Translations under genes and position numbers: made by a program | Assembly (NCBI GenBank): GCA_900319695.1 | Contig: ONPN01000001.1 | Span: 1-64,000 of the forward strand | Length of the DNA: 64,000 bases | Reading direction: 5' to 3' | DNA from: an uncultured Eubacteriales bacterium | GTDB taxonomy: Bacteria; Bacillota; Clostridia; Oscillospirales; Oscillospiraceae | Notes under the pieces: model-generated | The model's input: the letters and a program-made list of their open reading frames with translations, nothing else | Told to the model about the DNA's origin: nothing | Databases searched by the model: none | In this document: positions 58,017 to 64,000 of the stretch, one piece after another | Position numbering within the stretch: position 1 is the first letter of the stretch | How the letters are laid out: every line of letters begins with the position of its first letter

Positions 58017-60041
58017 ATGAAAAACAAGGACTGGAACATCCCCTATGCCAGGCCGGTTGTTTCGCGCGCGCTTGAGGAGGCCGGTTTTTCTCCCCTGCTG
58101 TGTCAGATTCTGGCACTGCGCGGTTATGACAGCGCGGAGGCGGCCAGGCACCTTCTGTACGGTGGGAAGGAAGAAATCTGCGACCCCCTGCTCATGCTCG
58201 GCATGGACAGGGCGCGTGAGCGCGTCCTCCGGGCGATCGAAAACGGCGAGACTGTGGCGGTCTACGGCGACTACGACGTGGACGGCATCACCTCCACCTG
58301 CATGCTGACGGACTGGCTCAGAAGCAAGGGTCTGACCTGCTATTACTACATCCCCGACCGCAACGAGGAGGGCTACGGCCTCAACTGCGGGGCACTGGAC
58401 TCTCTCAAGGCCAGGGGCGTGAGTCTCGTCATCACGGTCGACTGCGGCATCACCGCTGTGGAGGAGGCCGCCTATGCCAAACAGATCGGCGTGGACATGG
58501 TGATCACCGACCACCACGAGTGCAGGCCCGACGCTCTGCCGGACGCCGCCGCCCTCATCGACTGCAAGCGTGAGGGCGACCCCTACCCCAACAAGAACCT
58601 CGCGGGCGTGGGCGTGGCGCTCAAGCTGCTGTGCGCCTGCGAGGGGAGCTCCGACGCGGCGCTGACCCGCTACGCGGACCTCGTCGCCATCGGGACCATC
58701 GCGGACGTGATGCCGCTGACGGAGGAAAACCGCTATCTTGTGCGGCTCGGCCTCAGACAGATCACGGACTCCCCGCGCCCCGGCATCGCCGCCATGCTGA
58801 AGGAGTCCTCCATCGACCCCGCGCGTCTCAACGCCTCCAGCATCGGCTTCAGCCTCGCGCCGCGCCTGAACGCCGCAGGGCGGCTCGGTCAGGCCTCCGT
58901 CGCGGCAAAGCTCCTGCTCAGCCGGGACCACAACACTGCCGCCTCGCTGGCCAGAGAGCTGTGCGAATTAAACCGCAGGCGGCAGAGCATTGAGAATGAG
59001 ATCTGGCGGGAGGCCAACGCCCAGCTCAGAGGGCAGACGCCGGACGGCCCCATCGTTCTCGCGAGCGAGGAGTGGAACCAGGGCGTCATCGGCATCGCGG
59101 CCTCGAGGCTTGCCGAGCAGTACTCCCTGCCCGCCATCATCGTCTGTCTCAACGGCGACGTAGGCAAGGGCTCCTGCCGCAGCTACGGTGGTTTCAACCT
59201 CTTTGAGGCGCTGTCCGCCTGCTCGGACAAGCTGATCGGCTTCGGCGGCCACGCCCTCGCGGCCGGGCTCAACGTGCGGCGCGACAAGCTGGACGACTTC
59301 CGCAGAGCGCTGCGGGAATATTATCTCGCAAACAAGCCCGAACCCGTGCCGGAGGTGCAGTGCGATCTGCTCATCACCGATCCCGCCCTGCTGACGCTGG
59401 AGAACGTCCGCTCCCTCGACCTGCTGGAGCCCTACGGAAACGCAAACCCCAGGCCCATCCTCTGCTTCAGCGGGGTACGGCTTGAATCTCTCACCGAGGT
59501 CGGCGGCGGCAAGCACTCGCGCTTTCGCGTCCGCCTCGGGGATACGCGCTTTGAGTGCATCTTCTTCTCCCACTCCAACAGTGAAACCGGCGTGCGGGAG
59601 GGAGAGCTCATCGATATGGCCTTTACGCCGCAGATCAACGAATACCGCGGCAGCGTCTCGGTGCAGCTTGTCGCCTGCGCCGTGCGGCCCCACGACCCGC
59701 GCGGGCTGTGCCGGGCCATCCTGCGTCCGGATGAGGACGTGACCCCGGCGGCCGCGGCCTATTGCCCGGAGAGGGCCGACTTTGTGCGCGTCTGGCGCGG
59801 CATGGGCCGGGATTATCAGGTCGGCCGCGACCTGGGCGCCGTGCTCGCCCGCTGCCCGGGCGACATGGAGCCCGAGACCTACTGTCTGTGCCTGATGGTC
59901 TTTCAGGAGGCGGGCCTTCTGTCCGACGGGCCGGACGGGATCTTCTCCGCGCGGCCCGTGCAGATCGAGGGCAAGGCCGATCTTGAGGCCACGCCCCTGA
60001 TCCGCGAGCTTCGGCGCCGCCGGACCGAACAGTCTGAATAA
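58017..60041 (+). CDS. recJ: Single-stranded-DNA-specific exonuclease RecJ
   Basis: The 674-residue enzyme degrades ssDNA 5' to 3'. The DHH phosphoesterase motifs are YGDYDVDG (residues 83-90) and TDHHE (164-168). The DHHA1-type domain with GFGGHALAAGLNV lies near 410, and the OB-fold near 470-560 starts with RPILCFSGVRLESLTEVGGG. The chosen ATG follows a weak ribosome binding site. A GTG two codons earlier is the alternative. It is followed by relA/spoT after 12 bp. Confidence 0.95.
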   Translation: MKNKDWNIPYARPVVSRALEEAGFSPLLCQILALRGYDSAEAARHLLYGGKEEICDPLLMLGMDRARERVLRAIENGETVAVYGDYDVDGITSTCMLTDWLRSKGLTCYYYIPDRNEEGYGLNCGALDSLKARGVSLVITVDCGITAVEEAAYAKQIGVDMVITDHHECRPDALPDAAALIDCKREGDPYPNKNLAGVGVALKLLCACEGSSDAALTRYADLVAIGTIADVMPLTEENRYLVRLGLRQITDSPRPGIAAMLKESSIDPARLNASSIGFSLAPRLNAAGRLGQASVAAKLLLSRDHNTAASLARELCELNRRRQSIENEIWREANAQLRGQTPDGPIVLASEEWNQGVIGIAASRLAEQYSLPAIIVCLNGDVGKGSCRSYGGFNLFEALSACSDKLIGFGGHALAAGLNVRRDKLDDFRRALREYYLANKPEPVPEVQCDLLITDPALLTLENVRSLDLLEPYGNANPRPILCFSGVRLESLTEVGGGKHSRFRVRLGDTRFECIFFSHSNSETGVREGELIDMAFTPQINEYRGSVSVQLVACAVRPHDPRGLCRAILRPDEDVTPAAAAYCPERADFVRVWRGMGRDYQVGRDLGAVLARCPGDMEPETYCLCLMVFQEAGLLSDGPDGIFSARPVQIEGKADLEATPLIRELRRRRTEQSE

Positions 60042-60053
60042 CGGGAGAACGCT

Positions 60054-62294
60054 ATGGATACGCAGAATCAAAAAAACAACACCGTGGATCCCGACGCCCT
60101 GTTTGAGGAGCTTGTCAGGAAAATCAGGGAAAACACGCACAATATGGATCTCGGGCGCATCCGCGCCGCCTATGAGATGGCGCGCATGGCGCACTCCGGC
60201 CAGAAGCGGAAGGACGGCTCGCCCTATGTGACGCACTGCATCGCCGCCGCCGACATCAGCGTGGACATCGGTCTGGACGAGGAATCGATCATCGCGGCCC
60301 TGCTGCACGACGTCATTGAGGACACCAGTCTCACGCACGACGATATTGCCAAGCAGTTCGGCACTGCGGTCGCGGACATTGTGGAGGGCGTCACCAAGCT
60401 GACGCGCGTGCAGTACACCAGCAAGGAGGACGAGCAGGCCGAGAACCTGCGCAAGATGCTGCTGGCCATGTCCAAGGACATCCGCGTCATCCTCATCAAG
60501 ATCGCCGACCGTCTGCACAACATGCGCACCATGGCCTACCAGAGCCCGGACAAGCAGAAGTCCAAGTCCCTGGAGACCATGGAGATCTACGCGCCCATCG
60601 CCCACCGTCTCGGCATGCAGAGGGCCAAGTGGGAGCTGGAGGATCTGTCGCTGCAGTACCTCGACCCCGAGGGCTATAAGGAGATCACCGACAACCTGAC
60701 CCGCCGCATGCCCGAACTCGAGCGCTTCATGGACAGCATGAAGGCGAAGATCCAGACGCGCCTCGAGGCCGAGGGCGTGCAGTGCACCATTTACTGCCGC
60801 ATCAAGCACGTCTACTCCATCTACCGCAAGATGTTCGCCCAGAAGCTGGACATCAACGGCATCTTCGACCTCTGCGCCTTCCGCGTGATCGTCGACTCCA
60901 TCCCCGACTGCTACAACGTCCTCGGCATCATCCACGACATGTTCAAACCCGTGCCGGGGCGCTTCAAGGACTATATCTCCACGCCGAAGCCCAACATGTA
61001 CCAGAGCGTGCACACCACGGTCATCGGCTCCGAGGGCATCCCCTTCGAGGTGCAGATCCGCACCTGGGAGATGCACTACACCGCCGAGTACGGCGTGGCG
61101 GCGCACTGGAAGTACAAGATGGGCGCGAGCGCGAACACCGCCCTGCGCGACGGGGACGAGACCACCTTCGCCTGGGTCAGACGCCTGCTGGAGAGCCAGC
61201 AGGAGTCCGACGCCTCCGACTTCTTCTACAACATGAAGGTGGACATGTTCGCCGACGAGGTCTTCGTCTTCTCCCCGAAGGGCGACGTCATCAATCTCCC
61301 CGCCGGGGCCACGCCCATCGACTTTGCCTACAACATTCACTCCGACATCGGAAACCGCATGGTCGGCGCAAAGGTCAACGGCCGCATCGTCACCTACGAC
61401 TATGTCCTGCAAAACGGCGACATTGTGGAGATCCGCACCTCCAAGAGCGCGCCGGGGCCCAGCCGCGACTGGCTCAACACCGCCAAGAGCAACTCGGCCC
61501 GCACCAAGATCAAGCAGTGGTTCAAGAAGGAGCGGCGCGAGGAGAACATCATCCGCGGCCGCGCCATGCTGGAGGACGAGCTCAGGCACAACGGCCTGAC
61601 GCTTGACGACGTGAGCGACGACGCCGTCTGCTCCCCCATGCTCAAGCGCTTCTCCTTCACCTGCATGGACGACATGTTCGCCGCCATCGGCTACGGCGGC
61701 CTCACCGCGACGCGCGCCTGCAACCGCCTGCGCGACGAGCTCAAGAATCAGGAGCCCAAGCGCAAGACCGCTCTGGATAAGGTCTCCGAGGCCGCCGGTC
61801 GGCGCGAGTCCCACGCCCCCAAGAAGGAGGGCAAGGCCGTCCACGGCATTCTGGTGGAGGGGCTTTCCAACTGTCTGGTCAAGTTCTCCCGCTGCTGCAC
61901 CCCCGTGCCGGGGGACGACATCATGGGCTTCATCACCCGCGGGCAGGGCGTGTCCATCCACCGCCGGGACTGCGTCAACTGCCAGCAGCTTCTGAGCAAC
62001 CCGGAGAACAACGGCCGCTGGGTGGAGGTCTCCTGGGCGGGCAAGATCACCGAGAGCTACCTGACCACCATTATGATCTCCGCCAAGGACCGCAACGGCA
62101 TGGTCATGGACGTGGCGACGGTCTTAAACTCCCTCAACGCCAAGGTCCACTCCCTCAGTGCCCGAACCACCGGCCTCAACTTCGGCGTGGTCTCGGTCAC
62201 GCTCGAGGTCAAGGACGCCGCCGAGCTCAAGTATATCACCAACAAGCTCAGCTCCATCCCCGGCGTCAACAACGTCACAAGAAACGGCATGTGA
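60054..62294 (+). CDS. relA: Bifunctional (p)ppGpp synthetase/hydrolase Rel
   Basis: The 746-residue RSH protein has, in order, the HD hydrolase domain (ALLHDVIEDT with His85-Asp86), the synthetase domain (near 240-350, VYSIYRKMFAQKLDINGIFDLCAFRV split at its middle, FEVQIRTWEMH), a TGS domain (about 390-455, DEVFVFSPKGDVINLPAGAT), the zinc-finger-like block (SRCCTPVPGDDIMGFIT) and a C-terminal ACT domain (about 670-746). It makes and removes (p)ppGpp under starvation. The gene lies between recJ and dtd, the usual Firmicutes order. Confidence 0.97.
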   Translation: MDTQNQKNNTVDPDALFEELVRKIRENTHNMDLGRIRAAYEMARMAHSGQKRKDGSPYVTHCIAAADISVDIGLDEESIIAALLHDVIEDTSLTHDDIAKQFGTAVADIVEGVTKLTRVQYTSKEDEQAENLRKMLLAMSKDIRVILIKIADRLHNMRTMAYQSPDKQKSKSLETMEIYAPIAHRLGMQRAKWELEDLSLQYLDPEGYKEITDNLTRRMPELERFMDSMKAKIQTRLEAEGVQCTIYCRIKHVYSIYRKMFAQKLDINGIFDLCAFRVIVDSIPDCYNVLGIIHDMFKPVPGRFKDYISTPKPNMYQSVHTTVIGSEGIPFEVQIRTWEMHYTAEYGVAAHWKYKMGASANTALRDGDETTFAWVRRLLESQQESDASDFFYNMKVDMFADEVFVFSPKGDVINLPAGATPIDFAYNIHSDIGNRMVGAKVNGRIVTYDYVLQNGDIVEIRTSKSAPGPSRDWLNTAKSNSARTKIKQWFKKERREENIIRGRAMLEDELRHNGLTLDDVSDDAVCSPMLKRFSFTCMDDMFAAIGYGGLTATRACNRLRDELKNQEPKRKTALDKVSEAAGRRESHAPKKEGKAVHGILVEGLSNCLVKFSRCCTPVPGDDIMGFITRGQGVSIHRRDCVNCQQLLSNPENNGRWVEVSWAGKITESYLTTIMISAKDRNGMVMDVATVLNSLNAKVHSLSARTTGLNFGVVSVTLEVKDAAELKYITNKLSSIPGVNNVTRNGM

Positions 62295-62312
62295 CAGGAA
62301 AGGATTCGTACT

Positions 62313-62756
62313 ATGAGAGCTGTTGTCGCGCGCGTGCGCTCCGCCTCCGTGACCGTGGAGGACAAAATCGTCGGTCAGATCGGCGCCGGTCTGCTGGTGC
62401 TGCTGGGCGTCCACCAGGACGACACCGAGAAGGAGGCCGTCAGGATCGCTGATAAAATCTGCGGCCTGCGCATCTTTGAGGACGAAAACGATAAAATGAA
62501 CGTAAACCCGGCAGACGCCGGGGCCGAGATTTTGATCATCAGCCAGTTTACCCTGTTTGCCGACTGCAAGTCCCGCCGCCCCAGCTTCGCCCTGGCGGCG
62601 AGGCCTGAGAAAGCCATCCCGCTTTATGAGCTGGTGATTGCCGAGTGCCGCAGGCGCGGGTTCAAGGTGGAGACCGGCGTCTTCGCCGCCTATATGCAGG
62701 TGGAGTCCGTCAACGACGGGCCCGTGACCATTCTTCTGGATACAAAGGAGCTGTGA
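62313..62756 (+). CDS. dtd: D-aminoacyl-tRNA deacylase
   Basis: The 147-residue protein has both active-site motifs, SQFTLFADCKSRRPSFALAA near 77-96 and NDGPVTILLDTKEL at the C-terminus. It removes D-amino acids, and also glycine from mischarged tRNA-Ala, from tRNAs. It starts 18 bp after the rel gene with AGGAAAGG and ends 3 bp before the MBL hydrolase gene. Confidence 0.97.
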   Translation: MRAVVARVRSASVTVEDKIVGQIGAGLLVLLGVHQDDTEKEAVRIADKICGLRIFEDENDKMNVNPADAGAEILIISQFTLFADCKSRRPSFALAARPEKAIPLYELVIAECRRRGFKVETGVFAAYMQVESVNDGPVTILLDTKEL

Positions 62757-62759
62757 GCC

Positions 62760-63371
62760 ATGCTGATCAAAACCATCCCCGTCGGCCAGCTTGAGACCAA
62801 CTGCTACGTCGTCACAAACGAGGACACGCTTGAGTGCGTGGTCATCGACCCGGGCGACGAGTCCAACACCATCCTCGACTATATGGAGTCCAACCATCTG
62901 AAATGCCGCGCGATCCTGCTGACCCACGGCCACTATGACCACGTCGGCGCGGTGGACGCGGTGGCGGAGGAGACCCGGGCCGTCGTGTACATGAACGAGC
63001 GGGACGACGCGCGCCGCAGCGCGGACAGCCACCTGCCCTATCTGCTCAAGGAAAACGGCAGAAGCTATGACGACGGCGACGTGATCGAGGCGGCGGGCCT
63101 GCGCTTTGAAGTGATTGCGACCCCCGGCCATACCCCCGGCGGCGTGACGCTCAAGTGCGGCGACGCGCTCTTCACAGGCGACACCCTTTTCAAAGGCAGC
63201 TGCGGCAGGACCGATCTGCCCGGCGGGAATATGCTTGAGGAGCTCGCCTCCCTGCGCCGCATCTGTGAGCTCGACGGGGATTATGAAGTCTACCCCGGGC
63301 ACATGGACCCCTCGACGCTCGAGCGGGAACGGGAATTTAACTACTACTGCCGCTCCGCCATGCACGCGTGA
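62760..63371 (+). CDS. MBL-fold metallo-hydrolase (glyoxalase II-like)
   Basis: The 203-residue protein has the metallo-beta-lactamase motif THGHYDHVG near 60, the Asp in VVIDPGDESN, GHTPGGVTLKCGDALFTGDTLF near 125 (split at the loop) and the final His in YPGHMDPSTLERE. It corresponds to the YcbL/YqgX-type hydrolases that follow dtd in Firmicutes. The substrate is not established. Confidence 0.9.
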   Translation: MLIKTIPVGQLETNCYVVTNEDTLECVVIDPGDESNTILDYMESNHLKCRAILLTHGHYDHVGAVDAVAEETRAVVYMNERDDARRSADSHLPYLLKENGRSYDDGDVIEAAGLRFEVIATPGHTPGGVTLKCGDALFTGDTLFKGSCGRTDLPGGNMLEELASLRRICELDGDYEVYPGHMDPSTLEREREFNYYCRSAMHA

Positions 63372-63407
63372 GCGGCCGTGCGGCGGATAGGAAATTTGCA
63401 AAAGCGA

Positions 63408-63437
63408 TTGCAGACGGCCTGTCCGCTGTGTTATAAT
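63408..63437 (+). promoter_or_regulatory. Promoter of the DHH phosphoesterase gene
   Basis: TTGCAG (63408-63413), an 18-bp spacer and TATAAT (63432-63437) lie about 45 bp before the ATG at 63484. Confidence 0.7.
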
Positions 63438-63483
63438 ACCTTAAAGATTCTTTTACCAATTCATATTCAGGAGGAATGGACAG

Positions 63484-64000
63484 ATGGACCATGAAGTGAG
63501 ACGCCTTGTCACCAGAAGCGACTTTGACGGCCTGGCCTGCGCCATGATGCTCAAGGAGCTCAAGCTCATCGATGAGATCAAATTCGTACACCCCAAGGAT
63601 GTGCAGGACGGCAAGATCGAGCTGTCCAAGAACGATATTACAACAAACCTGCCCTATGACCCGCGGGTCTCCATCGCCTTTGACCACCATGAGTCCGAGG
63701 TCGACCGCCTCAAGGCCGTTGAGACCGGCGGCAAGCTCATCATCGACCCCAAGGCCCGCAGCGCGGCGCGCGTGGTGTACGACTACTACGGCGGCAAGGA
63801 CGCCTTCCCCCGCATCTCCGACGATCTGATGGAGGCGGTGGACAAGGGCGACAGCGCCGACTTCACCATGGACGAGATTTTGAATCCCACCGGCTGGGTG
63901 CTGCTGCACTATCTGATGGACGCGCGCACCGGTCTCGGCCGCTTCCACAATTTCCGCATCTCCAACTACGATCTGATGATGGAGCTCATCGACTACTGCC
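63484..64000 (+). CDS. DHH family phosphoesterase, exopolyphosphatase-like (partial)
   Basis: The gene runs off the right edge, and 172 codons are visible. RSDFDGLACAMM near residue 12 (DHH motif I, FDG form) and FDHHESE near 61 mark a DHH phosphoesterase. KARSAARVVYDYYG near 90 and AVDKGDSADFTMDEILNPTG near 118 are the metal-binding and substrate blocks of exopolyphosphatase-related proteins. AGGAGG lies nine bases before the ATG. Confidence 0.85.
   Translation, partial: MDHEVRRLVTRSDFDGLACAMMLKELKLIDEIKFVHPKDVQDGKIELSKNDITTNLPYDPRVSIAFDHHESEVDRLKAVETGGKLIIDPKARSAARVVYDYYGGKDAFPRISDDLMEAVDKGDSADFTMDEILNPTGWVLLHYLMDARTGLGRFHNFRISNYDLMMELIDYC

Noticed and set aside
58968-61961. A 997-codon open frame antisense to recJ and relA/spoT
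   Set aside because: It is the complement of two clear, conserved genes, and its composition (His, Val, Asp and Gly rich) is typical of frames read opposite GC-rich codons. No ribosome binding site or domain supports it.

Overview
The window looks like a chromosomal segment of a GC-rich, endospore-forming Clostridia, most likely an Oscillospiraceae gut anaerobe of the Oscillibacter/Flavonifractor/Lawsonibacter kind. That placement is inference. It rests on a complete spoIIIAA-AH operon, an alpha/beta-type small acid-soluble spore protein, sigma-E-like and sigma-G-like promoters, a tyrosine T-box, a CIRCE element, Gram-positive ribosome binding sites and strong GC codon bias. No rRNA, tRNA, CRISPR array, prophage or transposase gene was seen. 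Almost all DNA is coding, and most genes lie in long co-directional runs.

Layout. (1) 0.1-7.1 kb: a fucO-type dehydrogenase, two divergent secreted proteins with internal repeats, a zinc-ribbon membrane protein, a membrane HD-GYP protein and an aldose-1-epimerase-like protein. (2) 7.2-9.5 kb: an acyltransferase between two nearly identical 117-bp repeats, then tyrS behind a T-box. (3) 9.5-23.3 kb, minus strand: the conserved Clostridia block recN, argR, nadK, tlyA, dxs, ispA, xseB, xseA, nusB, an Asp23 gene and spoIIIAH to spoIIIAA, covering DNA repair, arginine regulation, NADP, isoprenoids and the mother cell-forespore channel. (4) 23.3-26.0 kb: a HAD phosphatase and a P-type ATPase whose dephosphorylation and hinge motifs are altered. 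(5) 26.2-32.2 kb: the spore protein gene, then a plus-strand purine set of guaB, a PurO-like IMP cyclohydrolase, a stand-alone AICAR transformylase and formate-THF ligase. (6) 32.4-43.3 kb, minus strand: an Ala-tRNA(Pro) editing protein, a DegT-like protein, M19 dipeptidase, lipoprotein, two polytopic glycosyltransferase-like proteins, a GltS-like transporter, a PlsC-type acyltransferase, a methyltransferase and rsmI. (7) 43.3-49.7 kb: hpf, an LRR/TPR membrane protein with a membrane partner, a Nif11-like protein facing a PrsW protease, an XRE protein with a histone-H1-like linker, sprT-like and thiN. (8) 49.8-57.9 kb: a glycine riboswitch with an AGCS transporter, hsp20 with CIRCE, alr, an amino-acid ABC transporter, an ArsP_2-type permease and a LOG protein. 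(9) 58.0-64.0 kb: recJ, relA/spoT, dtd, an MBL hydrolase and a DHH phosphoesterase cut by the window edge.

Several sets appear to work together. Formate-THF ligase makes the 10-formyl-THF used by the adjacent AICAR transformylase, whose product is closed to IMP by the PurO-like enzyme and oxidised by GuaB. The spoIIIA genes encode one membrane complex driven by its own promoter. The 53.8-56.2 kb genes form a complete polar amino-acid importer. RecJ, Rel, Dtd and the MBL hydrolase form the usual Firmicutes stress and quality-control cluster.

The least explained items are the motif-degenerate P-type ATPase, the paired intergenic repeats around the acyltransferase, the run of palindromes upstream of nadK, the Nif11/PrsW pair and the secreted repeat proteins near the left end.
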